Positions 10,348-21,128 of a DNA stretch of 64,000 nucleotides are shown here, in pieces. Position 1 is the first letter of the stretch; each line of letters opens with the position of its first letter. Under the pieces are notes generated by a model. The model did no database searches. It was given only the letters and a program-made list of their open reading frames with translations, and was not told the origin of the DNA. The position numbers and the translations under genes were made by a program. The DNA comes from Saccopteryx bilineata (taxonomy: Eukaryota; Chordata; Mammalia; Chiroptera; Emballonuridae): NCBI RefSeq assembly GCF_036850765.1, contig NC_089493.1, forward strand, positions 268,873,034-268,937,033, read 5' to 3'.

Positions 10348-10745
10348 TTATTGTGGTAGACACAATAATGCCCCTCAAAGATGTTCACCCCCTAGTTCCT
10401 GAAACCTGTGAATAAGTTCCTGTACCAAGGGGAAATCCAGAAAGCAGATGGAATTCAGTGTGCTAATCAGGGGACATAGAGAGAAGGACATTGTCCTGAT
10501 TTATTTAAGCGAGCCCTACATAATCACAAGGGCCCTTTGATACAGAAGGGGGAGGCAGGACAGTCGGTGTCAGAGAGTAAAAGGTTAAAGAAACTTAACC
10601 AGCCATTGCTGGCTTTGAAGGTGGAGTATAATTATGGGAGTGCTAGCCCATCACACTCAAGTTCCACCCCCACTCAGGAGGAGGGACCTATGCACCAGAG
10701 GGTGGATATCTTGGAGGGTCACCTTGGAAGTCTGCCTACTACAAA
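10348..10745 (+). mobile_element. MLT1-type MaLR LTR
   Basis: Sense order of an older MLT1 subtype: GTAGACACAATAATGCCCCT, CAAAGATGTTCACCCCCTAG, CCTGAAACCTGTGAATAAGT, ATAATCACAAGGGCCCTTTG, GGGGGAGGCAGGACAGTCGG and ATTGCTGGCTTTGAAGGTGG. A further stretch to about 10745 (GGAAGTCTGCCTACTAC) may belong to a different old repeat. Confidence 0.7.
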
Positions 10746-11004
10746 CACATTAGCCTATATCACTGCCTTGATCATGCTTCTCTTCACTTCACCCTCACCT
10801 GCTACCTTCCATGAAAGGTCGATTTCCTTTCTTAAGAGAACCACACACACACACAAAAAAAAAGAAACTTAAAAAAAAATTTCTGAACTCAATATTGGCC
10901 TTGCTACTTGCCAATCCCATTTCCCACCTGGAATCTCCTTCTGAGCTTTTGATCTCTGTTCCTATCATTACCTACCACCCAGATAGAAAGCTAGGAATGT
11001 GAAG

Positions 11005-11215
11005 GGCTAACTTTTATTGAGCACCATGTCCTGTTGTAAGAAGCATGCCTACCCTCCTACCTGTGAGGTAGGTGTTAATACTACCCCAGTTTTACCAGTG
11101 AGCAAACTGAGGCACGGGGAAGATAAATTACATAATTGCTCTTAATTCTGGGTCAGATCTCAGCTTTAAAGGTAAGTCATGTGACTCTAGAGCCAAGCTC
11201 TTAACACGCTGCTAA
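11005..11215 (-). mobile_element. MIR SINE, antisense
   Basis: CTTTTATTGAGCACCATGTC, CTACCTGTGAGGTAGGTGTT, CCCCAGTTTTACCAGTGAGC and AAACTGAGGCACGGGGAAGA follow the reverse-complement MIR from end to head. The end reaches the tRNA-like part (CTCTAGAGCCAAGCTCTTAA). Confidence 0.85.
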
Positions 11216-12299
11216 CTTCTGAGCTCCTCACCATGGTCCTCACAGGTGAGGGGGCATCAACGTGTGGTTACATTTGTGACTCTGCTGTTGAATTCACTAA
11301 CTAGTGCAATTTCTTCAATGCGGATAGTTGTTCCTCTTTACAGAAACAAGAGGATTCACAGAATGTTCTAATAAGCTCTGGGAGTCAGGGGGAAGATCTG
11401 ACAGACTCAGCCATTTCTCCAAATGCAATGATCAGAGACTCCTTCTCCTCTCATCTCCCACCCCCAGAGTTTCCAACCAGAAAAAGTACAGGGAGATCTG
11501 GTCACCCACTCCTAACAAAACCCAGCTGTGAGTGTCACCCTACACGAACCCTGCTAGGAGAGCAAAGAGGAGCAGAGAAGAGGGAGCAGGAAATTTGTCA
11601 ACACATAATGTCTCTCCCATCCATGGAAGGCAGGGACCTGTCAGGAAACAGGGTGACCTAGTGCTTTCTCCAGAACCCATGGGTTCATCATCTTTCTTAG
11701 GACCCTGGTGTAATACAAGTAGACTATACTTAGAAACATACCTTCTGCTGTTTGGGGACAACCCTTGTGACCTGCCTACCTGCTTGGGTCCAAGGTGAAA
11801 GCCCCTGAGGGCAGGGGCTGGGCTCAGCTTTTCTTCTTTCTTCCTCAGTCCCTGACTTCATAGGGGCTCAATGAGGACTTGTTGGTAGGTTGATATTTTT
11901 CTCAAGGGACACAGCTCGTCCATTGCTGCATGCTCCGGTTATGGCAACCGTAATATCTGTCTAGATGGAACCGTCTGATTGCTCTGCACAGTCCAGGAGC
12001 CACGGAGCCCAAGTCCGCTCCCATGCCAGTTACTCCCTGTTCTTGGACAGTGGCCATGATGGCCCCTCAGTCTCAGGAGAATCAGTAAAGTCTTAATGTG
12101 ATTTAGATGCTGCATCTTCTGATGACGACTTTATCCCACGTCAATAGATCCTAAGTGGGAGACAAGAGCCCGAAGGGGTCTATGAGACTCTCCTAGGAAA
12201 CTCTTTCACACGATGGGCCTCTACCCTCATTATTTCCAATATAACCCAATTTGGAAGATTTGTACAGAGATAGCCACATTTTTTTTTAACCACTTTGTG
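11216..12299. other. Mostly unassigned; possible L2 tail near 11790-11900
   Basis: GCCCCTGAGGGCAGGGGCTG and GGGGCTCAATGAGGACTTGT (11801-11885) look like a degraded L2 3' end. The rest of the interval shows no repeat or gene. Confidence 0.35.
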
Positions 12300-12518
12300 T
12301 TTTTTTTTGTTTGTTTGTTTGTTTATTTTATTTATTCATTTTTTTTAGAGAGAGAGAGAGAGAGACAGAGAGGGAGAGAGAGAAGAGAGAGAAGGGGGGG
12401 AGGAGCTGAAAGCATCAACTCCCATATGTGCCTTGACCAGGCAAGCCCAGGGTTTTGAACCGGCAACCTCAGCATTTCCAGGTCGACGCTTTATCCACTG
12501 TGCCACCACAGGTCAGGC
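12300..12518 (-). mobile_element. Type A bat SINE, antisense
   Basis: Reverse complement of the short type A form: a T-rich tail, a GA-rich body, CCCATATGTGCCTTGACCAG, then the head ACGCTTTATCCACTGTGCCA and CCACAGGTCAGG. Imperfect flanking duplications GCCACATTTTTTTTTAACCA and GCCACACTTTTTATAACCA are visible. Confidence 0.9.
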
Positions 12519-13079
12519 GCCACACTTTTTATAACCATTTCTAGGTGATTCTGAGTCATTCTCAGGGAACCTCACCCCACCCCATGAACACGCACAAACA
12601 TACTCTACAGATTGATTATTCTAGAATCATCCAGTGGTCATTATTAACTAACAAGGAGGAAGTTGACACTTCATCCCTGTAAAGATCAAAATAAAAATTA
12701 AATTTAGAAATCCCAGTTGTATCAATTTGCACAAAACAATCTGAAAAGAAAGAGTTGCATTTACTTGGTCTTAAATTACTTTTGAAAATGAGCTTAGTTG
12801 TAGCCAACATTCTGAATTAATTCAATTGCTATTCTTAATAGTCTCTGTCACTTTAACTAAATTAAACTTTTTTTTTTAAAGAAAGCTTATTTTTAAAGAG
12901 CAAGTAAGTTTTCAAAGTTCATTTAACATACCATATAACTTTCCTGTCTTCTTTCTGAGTCCCAGAGGTTTAAAGTTTTTAGATTTTTTTTGGCGGTAAC
13001 TCACTAATCAATTGGATATATTTGTCTTTCTGTTACTTTCTAGTAGCACAGGGTTCTGGTTCCCTCCCAATAACCTTTC
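12519..13079. other. No recognisable feature
   Basis: AT-rich DNA. No repeat family or gene is recognised. Confidence 0.35.
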
Positions 13080-13375
13080 TCTCCTACTTTCCTAAGAACC
13101 TAAGCTCTCATCGAATTACCTGAAATGCAGGTGTGATAGCTGGAGCTCCAGCTGCCATGTTGGAACGTGAGGAGAAGGATCACATACTAGAGATAGTAGG
13201 GGGACTCTGAAGTCTGATAACCCAGAGAAGCTGACATCCAGTCCTGGCTTCCGTATTCAGACTACCCTTACTTTATTGAAAAAAAGAACATTCTAGTTTG
13301 CTCAAGCCACTCTAATGTTGGACTTTTCTGTTACATGCAGCCAGCTCTAATCCTAAATGATACATATTGATGATA
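13080..13375 (+). mobile_element. Old LTR-like mammalian repeat
   Basis: GTGTGATAGCTGGAGCTCCA, GCTGCCATGTTGGAACGTGA, CTCAAGCCACTCTAATGTTG and TTTCTGTTACATGCAGCC are the order of a common mammalian repeat. It also occurs in this window at 27860-28320 and probably 58480-58930, always on the + strand. I cannot assign the family name with certainty. Confidence 0.5.
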
Positions 13376-13424
13376 ACTTCAAGTGCGCCTGCACATTTAG
13401 CTAGTCTAGAATTCCAGTGTGCCT

Positions 13425-13600
13425 TCCTTATGTTATCCTTGGCAATCATCAACCATCAGGGAAAATTAAGAGCAGAGAGGTTAAGTGTCTTGGCTAAGAT
13501 TGCACAAAAATAGTATCCGGGTCTTCCCTGACAAGTAGGTCCGTGTTTACCAGTGCCTTTCGTAGTAAGAAGCTTCAAATGTCAGCCCACAAATGCATCA
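13425..13600 (-). mobile_element. MIR SINE, antisense
   Basis: AGAGCAGAGAGGTTAAGTGT, CTTGGCTAAGATTGCACAAA and a degraded head near CCGTGTTTACCAGTGCC follow the reverse-complement MIR. Confidence 0.6.
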
Positions 13601-14110
13601 CCACTCATCTTGCCTCTAAATCCCCTAATGCTTTCACGTTTGATTTCTTAGAAAAGTCCAGCTTTCTAAAAGCTGAATTATCACAGCGTACCGTCAAGTG
13701 GAATAGCACTTAATGGTAACCCCATCCATCATGCCTTTTCCTTTAAACTGGTGTGCATTGATTGCCAAGTCGAGAGAATTGTGACAATCAATAACGTTTT
13801 GGGGTGTGTTTTTTTTTTCTCAGAGAGATTGTGTGTGAGACTAAAGGAATTAGCTTATTTTGTAGTTGAGAAAAACAAGATGTCAATCAAACCCCTTAAA
13901 CCTAACCTCAAGTGCAGATGCCAATAGGAGAGAAATCTAAGTCACAACTACTAAAGTCACCCTGATGGGAGAAGGCCAGTGCACACATGCTGACTAGGCA
14001 TAGAGGGGACGTTAAGCATAGCATGCCCTGTCATAATAAGACTTCCTGTCCTGGGGGACACCTTAGAGGACATCTATTCCACCTGAGGGCTCTACCTCAC
14101 CACAGGCAAC
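13601..14110. other. No recognisable feature
   Basis: Single-copy-looking DNA without a coding, RNA or repeat signature. Confidence 0.35.
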
Positions 14111-14860
14111 ACTTTATATCATTTTCCATGTTCTGATTACCATTGCTGGGTAACAAATCACCCCAAAACTTAACAGCTTAAAAAGACCATTTTATTTTGC
14201 TCACAAGTTTGTGGATCAAGAATTTGGGAAAAGCTCAACAGAAGGGTTCTTGCTGGTATCCCTCACATGGTTGAAGTCAGATGTTGGCCGAGCCTGCACT
14301 CGTAGAAGGGTTGTTTGGGCTGGAAATTCAAGATGGCACACGCATGGGGCTGGTGGTTGATGTCACCTGCCATGGGGATCTCAGTGGGGGCTGTTGACTT
14401 AAACACCTGCACATGGCATCCCCGGCACGAGAGTCTCAGTGTAGTCAGACTTCTGATGTGACAGGTGGCTTTCTCCAGAGATCCAGGCAGAAACTTCTCT
14501 GCCTTTTGTGAGCTAGCTTTAGAAGTTGAACACTGTCACTCTGTGTTCTCTAGGTTGAAGTATTGTCTTGGGTGTATCAATCCATCTCAACTCAGGATGA
14601 GGAGGCTTAGACCCCATTTCTCAATAGGAAGAATGTCAAAATTTTGTAGTCTTTTTTTTTTTTTAAGATTTTTATTTATTGATTTTAGGGGCGGTACAAA
14701 AAGCATCAACTTGTAGTTGATTGCCTCTCCTATGTGCCTTGACGGGGCAAACCCAGGGTCTTGAACTGAAAACGTCAGTGCTCCAGGTTGATGCTTTATC
14801 CACTGTGCCATCATGGGTCAGGAAAAAAACATTGCAGTCTTTTTTGGACCTCTCTTTACA
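14111..14860 (-). mobile_element. Old LTR-like repeat (MaLR/ERVL type), antisense, split by a SINE
   Basis: GCTGGGTAACAAATCACCCC, AAAACTTAACAGCTTAAAAA, TTTTATTTTGCTCACAAG, a middle rich in GGGCTGG..CAAGATGGC, and CTCAATAGGAAGAATGTCAA. This is the familiar antisense order of an old mammalian LTR; the exact family is not assigned. A type A SINE interrupts its end. Confidence 0.55.
14650..14821 (-). mobile_element. Type A bat SINE, antisense
   Basis: T-run, then AAGATTTTTATTTATTGATT, CTATGTGCCTTGACGGGGCA and the reversed head TGCTTTATCCACTGTGCCAT. Imperfect duplications ATTTTGTAGTCTTTTT and CATTGCAGTCTTTTTT flank it. Divergence is higher than in the copy at 22. Confidence 0.85.
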
Positions 14861-16455
14861 GAGCAGGATTGGGGGAGGAGGCGCCAGTGGATTACAAAGT
14901 GGAGAACAAGGGGATGATTTTCAAAACGTGTCCATTTCAACTGAATACTTTGTTTCTCACTGTGTTCTTCCAAGTGGCCTTTTCTTTACTTTCTCCACAA
15001 CCTCACAGTGCTCCCCTCTGCAGCCTCCGGTCCCTCTGATCCCAACTGACTGCGCCTCGGTGGCCTGTCGGGGTTCCCCTGTGTGCTGCGGCCCACATCA
15101 CTCATCTTCTGTCTGTGTAGCAGAATCCCAGTCTCATTACTCAGCTCCAGGTAGGACAGCTTTCTCCTTTAGACAGGTGATTGTTTTGGTAAAGCCTGCC
15201 TCCAAAGCATCTTAAAAGGAGAAAGCAAAGGAGATAAAAAAAAAAATGCAAAGGCAGTAGAAAGTCTTGGTCAAGCTGTAAGTGTCGATAGCTCTTTTCC
15301 AGGCATAATAACTAAGGGAGCAGCAAAGAAATTTTGTCCTCACAGAAAGATCAATGGCTGGAAGGGACAGAAACATGCAAGCCAAACACAAGGGCATCCT
15401 GTTGTTGTTCCAGGGGGGCCACGTATTAAAATCTCTACTTGAATGACACCCCTTGCTAGGGTCAGACCTGCGCTCTGAGTCCCCACCTGGGTCAGCTTGA
15501 ATGACACCCCCTGCTAGGGTCAGACCTGCACTCTGAGTCCCCAGTCCCCACCTGGGTCAGCTTCCTGCCTCCATTGCCAGCCTCGTCTCCCACCACTCAC
15601 TGGGTTCTCCACATCCTACCAAACTGAAATAGAATTCCTTGCCAAATCAGAACTGTAAATAAGGAGGGGAAGATTGGAGAAGCCGTGTTCCCAGAGAAAC
15701 ATACTGGGTCCATATAGCGTCAAAACAGTTCAGTGTGCCTATTCACTTATCCATCTAGCGTGGCGGAAGTGTGAGGGCACCAGGAAAGGCAGACAGGCTC
15801 AGATAGCAGTTTGACTCGCTTCAAATGAGTGCAATTAAACAATGTACTTGCTGCTCAATATTAGAGTTTATCACAAAACCTCAAGTCAGAACAAACGCTG
15901 AAGTATATTTTACACTCCAGAGCTCCCCTGAAGAATCAAGCTCAGGCTAGGACTGCTTGGAATCGCACCCTTGAGTAGTTCCGTCCTCTGCCTTGCTCTG
16001 ATGCTCCTGTTCCATTACTGAATTCCCCAGGATCATGTCCCCGATAAATCATGTGCACACAGTCGCTTGAGTTAGGTTTGCTTCTGGGGCCCCTGAGCTA
16101 AGAAACTCATTTCATAAGGATGTTAGCTAAATGCTTCGTGCTCCACTCTGGCTAGGTGCTGTGATGACTTCAAAGGTAAATGAGCACTGGTGGGGCTGGG
16201 GGGCTGGGGGGCTGGGAGTTCCTGCGTGAGAGAGACAAGAAGTCACAGCACAGGGTAGGGTGTTCTGGGTACCTTGCGCAGAGAATCAGACTCACAGAGT
16301 CTAGACGGGTAATGAATACAGAATGGGCTAAAAAAAAAAAAAATCCTTTTCTAGAGGAGCTGACCAGCAGAATTTTAATGGAGATGGTAAAATCTAAAAA
16401 CAGCTTTGAAGGAATAGGAGGATGGATGGTACTCCAAATTGAATGAACTGAGGAA
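14861..16455. other. No gene; holds a tandem duplication
   Basis: No transposon recognised besides the 57-bp tandem repeat at 15438-15561. A small GGGGCTGGG simple repeat lies at 16193-16217 and a poly-A run at 16331-16343. Confidence 0.4.
15438..15561. repeat. 57-bp tandem duplication
   Basis: Two adjacent units start with CTTGAATGACACCCC at 15438 and 15495. Both run through GCTAGGGTCAGACCTG and end CCCCACCTGGGTCAG. The second unit has one CGC-to-CAC type change and a short CCAGT insertion. Confidence 0.95.
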
Positions 16456-16925
16456 CATTAGGTTTTTCAAAGGAAAAGAAACAATATATATTATAAGGAA
16501 TTAGCTCTCATGGTATGGAGGCTGGAAAGTCCCATCACCTACCATCTGTAAGCTGGAGAACCGGGACAGCCAGGGCTGTAGTCCAAAGACCTGAGAGCCA
16601 GAGAGCTGATGGTGCTGACTCCTCTGCGTTTGAAGGCCTGAGAACCAGAAGTGCCGATGATAAGGGAAGATGGATGTCCTAGCTCAGGCAGCTAGGCAGA
16701 GAGCAAATTCGTCTTTCCTCTCTCTTCTTTGTATTCAGGTCCTTAATGAATGGCATGACACTCACCCACATTAGGGAGACACGTGCTTTACTCAATCCCC
16801 CTTTCCAAATACTAATCTCTTTTGGAAACACTCTCATAGACACAGCCAGAAATCACCTTTAACCAGAGAGCTGGCCATCCTATGGCGCAATCAGATTGAC
16901 ATATACAATTAATCATCAAAGAAGA
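16456..16925. mobile_element. Old interspersed repeat, related to 35070-35396
   Basis: ATTATAAGGAATTAGCTCTC, ATGGTATGGAGGCTGGAAAG, the repeated motif AGAGCCAGAGAGCTGATGG, AAGATGGATGTCCTAGCTCA and AATTAATCATCAAAG. It shares its order with the copy at 35070 (ACTTATTATAAAAAACTGGC..AAAATTAACCAT). I recall this as a dispersed mammalian repeat, probably part of an old L1 or LTR; its class is uncertain. Confidence 0.55.
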
Positions 16926-16967
16926 ACATAAGCAAAGACAGAACGGTAAGAAAAAAAACCACTGATC

Positions 16968-17212
16968 AATGGCTTATTACTTACAAGGTATTTGTTCTAA
17001 TGCATTTTAAGGCTTTGAGTTTTAACCTCAACCCAACCCTGTGGGATAGGCAGTATTCGATCCCCATCTCCCAGGTGAAAAGGAGACACAAAGTGATTAA
17101 TAATTTGCCCCAAGTCACACATCTGGTGGTAGAGTCAGGGAGGTAGTGCCACAGGTGGGCAGATAGATGCCATAGGCCAAGCTCTTAGCCACCATATTCA
17201 ACTGCCTCTCTG
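16968..17212 (-). mobile_element. MIR SINE, antisense, nearly complete
   Basis: CAACCCAACCCTGTGGGATA, CCCCATCTCCCAGGTGAAAA, ACACAAAGTGATTAATAATT, GCCCCAAGTCACACATCTGG and the head region CCAAGCTCTTAGCCACCATA follow the reverse-complement MIR through the tRNA-like part. Confidence 0.85.
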
Positions 17213-17619
17213 AGCAGAGTCATCTTCCTGGGAAGGGAGGAGTACAGGTAAATATGGTTGGAAAGACACACCATGACTGAATGGTGGAGTGTTTATATGT
17301 TAGATATAGCTGCTGGTAAATACTCAACAAATATTTATCAAAGGCCCATTGCGTGTTGGCTTGCTGATGACATGTATGCACACCTGAAGGACATTGTCCC
17401 TCTTCATAAAGACTTCACGATCCTACCCAACTGGCTATTTCCCCAAAGAAGCAGTGGAAAAGCTGAAAAAGCATTTTGTTCCATACATAGATGCAGCAAA
17501 ACAAGACGGGAAAGAATTTTGGAGTTATTTAGGGATCATCCTTAACATGTCCATTTTTTGAATTAGCAAGGTGAAGGAAAAACAAAACCTCTCATCTTCT
17601 TAAAACCTGGAACAAACCA
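17213..17619. other. No gene; possible short L2 remnant
   Basis: AATACTCAACAAATATTTAT (17319-17338) resembles an L2 3' end. The 95-codon frame across 17258-17545 has no recognised domain and is probably chance. Confidence 0.35.
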
Positions 17620-18010
17620 CAATGTGGATTAGTTAGGTTACTGCTAGCTGTTGCAATAGCAACAGAAAACCTTTTTTCATGGTTTAGTAAAAGAGAAATT
17701 TATTTTGACAGATATTCCTGGTTGGCCAGCGACTTTCCTCCATGCAGTGATTCAGGGACCCAAGCTCCTTCTATAATGTGGTTCTTCCAATTTCTAAGTT
17801 CTTATCATCATTCCTATCCAGCCAGCAGAAAAAGAAAGAGTTCTAGAGAATGTGCATCTGCTTCTTAAGGGCTATCAGTCACCTTTGTTCACATTTTATT
17901 GGGGAGCTAGACTCATCCCATGGCCACACCCAGATGCCCAGGGCTGGGTCATGTAGCCCATTCTAGGAAGTCACTTGCCAGAAATAACCCCGCACCATAG
18001 TAGAAAAAAT
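17620..18010 (-). mobile_element. Possible old LTR-like repeat, antisense
   Basis: Begins with a degraded GTTAGGTTACTGCTAGCTGT and a block ending AAGAGAAATTTATTTTGACA. A clear tail CATCCCATGGCCACACCCAG and AGGAAGTCACTTGCCAGAAA resembles antisense LTR-type mammalian repeats. The family is not assigned. Confidence 0.35.
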
Positions 18011-18347
18011 ACAATTGCTGGTGGGTAAGCTAATTATCTCTGCCATACAATCTGTCCTTTACCCTACAAAACTCTTTCAAAATGTTATATTCAGATAGAA
18101 TTAAACCCAGGAACATGAATTTCAGGGAAATTTTGAATGTAGGAAGAAGCCACAGAAGGGCCATATACAGTATTGAGCCAGATGGTCAAAGGCAGATTTA
18201 AGAAATAGGAGTTTATTAACATTAACATTTAATTGTTTTCATGGAACTGTACCTGAAGGCTACAGTGGATAGAGCCATGTTCTTTATACACTGACCTCCA
18301 GACATACATCTTTGATGCCAGAAGCAAAAGTAGACCTAAATTTTGAA
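18011..18347. other. No recognisable feature
   Basis: AT-rich DNA. Nothing is supported. Confidence 0.35.
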
Positions 18348-18740
18348 TGTGGGGGAGACTCCCCACTCACCTGCTGTTGGGTAAACAAGTGTGTTAGGCT
18401 TGCTCGCTGTACTTCGCCTGACTGGTGCATGAGCACGGGGCAGCACCACATGTGTGTGGTCTATGAAAGGCTGCAGGTGCTTGCCCTCAGGGAAGAAGAT
18501 TGTAGATTGTGATTGCCTGCCATCATTGGGAGGGGCCAATTTTTGCTATAGTTTGCCAGAGAAGGGATTTTTCCCCCTGGTCTGTTTGATCCTCAACCCT
18601 GAGAGAGGAAAGCAGCTTTCCCTTCCTGCTTGGTCCGCCACTTCGAGACACTAATAAACAGAATGGCCCACCATTTTATAACTCCACAGTTCCTTTACTA
18701 TCTGCCCAAATCCAGTGTGAACCTGCATGGCCACAGCCAC
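18348..18740 (+). mobile_element. Candidate solo LTR of an endogenous retrovirus
   Basis: Starts with TG (TGTGGGGGAGACTCCCCAC). It is compositionally unlike its AT-rich flanks and carries CATTGGGAGGGGCCAATTTT (CCAAT-type), CCTGAGAGAGGAAAGCAGCT, then the polyadenylation signal AATAAA at 18653-18658. A short U5-like stretch follows. No flanking duplication or internal retroviral gene is seen, so the assignment rests on LTR-like architecture alone. Confidence 0.4.
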
Positions 18741-19009
18741 CAATCTTTTATCTACCCACAAATATTAGTTTTCAGCTGACATACCAGATTTGCCCGTGTT
18801 TGAGAACATCTGAGTTCTAGCTGAATGCTGGGATCACTAAGATTGAGGAGTCAAGTAATGTACAAGGAGGCCTTATTTTAATAGCCAGGTCCTAACAGGG
18901 ATTGAGGCTGACTGATGTCCTCAATACAGCCTCCTTTGGAGGAACTTTAGACCCCTCTGTCTTCTTGAATATGGAGCCTGCAGATTGCATGTCCAGGGGC
19001 AGAGAGTAT
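18741..19009. other. No recognisable feature
   Basis: Short interval with nothing identified. Confidence 0.3.
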
Positions 19010-19130
19010 CTCCGAGAGCACCTATTTCAGTGCTTTTATCCGATCGACGAGAAAACTGAGGCTCAGAGGAATTAAATGACTTCCCTGACATCCACAGTCG
19101 ATGAATGGCAGAACTCAAGGATGAGCCAAC
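19010..19130 (-). mobile_element. MIR fragment, antisense
   Basis: CGACGAGAAAACTGAGGCTC, AGAGGAATTAAATGACTTCC and GATGAATGGCAGAACTCAAG follow the reverse-complement MIR core. Confidence 0.7.
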
Positions 19131-21128
19131 AGTGGGATGTGCCTGGCACGGGGTGTGCACGCAGTAAACATGAGTGTGCATCTTCCCCAGGTCTGCCCAG
19201 GCTTCTCTCTGTCCTAACTCACATCTCCCACTTTTTATCCAACCTGACAGCCTATGACCCATTCTGCAAAACCCAAGCTGTCATTCTACAGAATCTGTCA
19301 ACAGAATTGTAAAGGTTTAGCTCAACTCACACATCACCCTCCTGTCAATTTCCCTGGCCAGGGGGTACACACTGGATCCTGGCAGTGCCAACTTCATCCC
19401 ATTCCAGGGTCATTTGGAAGGCTTGCATTTAAACAAATAATCAGCTCGATTGCATCTCCTTTCACTAATGCTCTAAAGCATTTGGTTTGGGCACGGCTAG
19501 TCCCATTAAAGGTTCGAGGTGACATGAGCAGACATGATCATGATGATGGTCATTGGCTCACAGGACACTCATGTGTCCTGACCATTTTCCAGGTAATCCA
19601 AAAATTGGAGAACCACCTACTGGGCTCCTGTTGAATTAACAAGTCACCCAGTGGAACCCCCACCGCAGTTTCATTATGACCGCATCTGCGAGGCTCAGAA
19701 GGAGACTGGTGGGGAGGAAAACTCACAGCTGTTTTTCAAGAAATTAATTCCTATCCCCGCAGTGATCAGTCCTGGTTAAGTAAGAGAATCAAATTATCTA
19801 AGTTACTTCTGCTGGGAAGGTCGGCTGCTCTGAATCCTGATGAAAAATAACACAATGGTGCTATTTAATTTAAAACCTCCGTCTGCTTCACTTATAATTC
19901 ATAATAATTATGCTTCACGTTTATGTAGTATCCAAGGATCGCAAAGAACTTTGATAGCATAAATGATTCATCCTCGGGCCTCAACAGAGAAGCAAGGCTG
20001 TCTGTCCTCCCTCCGTAGGGAAAGGGAGAAGGGAAACTGAACCCGATCACCTGGGTTCCCAACCGGCTTTCAACGCAAATCAACACCCCCTCTCTCGTTA
20101 TTTAGAGCTTGGCATCAGTGCTAGCCAGACTAGTATATTACACAAACGGCCATGGTGATATCAGGAGCATAAAAGAGATAAGGAGTTATGGCTTGCAAAT
20201 GTAAATCAATAAAGACCATGGGATTTCTTTCTGAGAAAAAAAAAATGTCTCTATTGCTTCCAGCAGCCTGGCCGGCATATGGTAGCCTTCTACAAGAAAT
20301 TCTGAAATGTTGATCTACTAGGTGTGTGTGTAATAGAGACAGAGGGGCCTGTGGAAAAGTAATAATAAGTATGTGCCTTGCACTTCACAGTTTATGAAGC
20401 ACTATTGCACTACTTTATGTTCTCTGTCCTCCTGGCTGAAACTGAAGTTACTATTCCCACTCCCTCCTGGTGAAATAAGTGCATTACCCAACCGCCCTCC
20501 CCTCACCATACTGGCTTTCACAGGTAACAAGGGTCCGCCAGAGAGGGCTGGCTTCACTCCACTCAGTTCTTAGGTTACCAAGACCACACCATTAGGTATT
20601 TTGACCCTTTAATCAAATGTCAGGTGTCTCTCTCCCCCATTCCAAACCAAGAAAAAAATTAATAATAATCATTTTCATGCTTTGTCAAATACATGCTCTA
20701 CAGCCAGTGACTGGTCAGGGCTCCACATACTTTAACCGTCCTCCTTACGCCAGACTGGCCAAATATAACACAAAGCGAATAACTGAGGCTTAAACTTGCC
20801 CTCCTCCAGGGTTTTGTGAAGGGTAGAGACATTCAGATCTTCCCCAACTCATAGCCCACAACTTTCCTCGGGAATGCCAGGACAGTATGGACCACATATT
20901 CGCGAGAAAAGTAGCTAGCAGACACAGACAGGCGCAGTCCAGCCCACCGTGCTCCTGGAAACCCTGTCCTCCCCTCCTGGGGGCAGTCCTTCTGCTGAGT
21001 CCCTCCCAGTTAACAGGAGTGTGATATCTGGAATAAGGGAGAAGCAATTATTCTATAGTGCTCATTTCTCTGAACTCACCTAAAATACTGTACCCAGTTA
21101 AGGACAGTGATCTTCTGATCTTCTAGGA
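19131..21128. other. No gene; candidate conserved non-coding block near 19640-19960
   Basis: No transposon recognised in 2 kb, which is unusual for this window. The part 19640-19960 is AT-rich with homeodomain-type cores (AAATTAATTCC, AAGTAAGAGAATC, CATAATAATTATGC) and no simple repeats. A small A-run lies near 20237. Confidence 0.3.

Noticed and set aside
15438..15561. CRISPR-like direct repeats
   Set aside because: Only two adjacent units with no spacers, in mammalian DNA.
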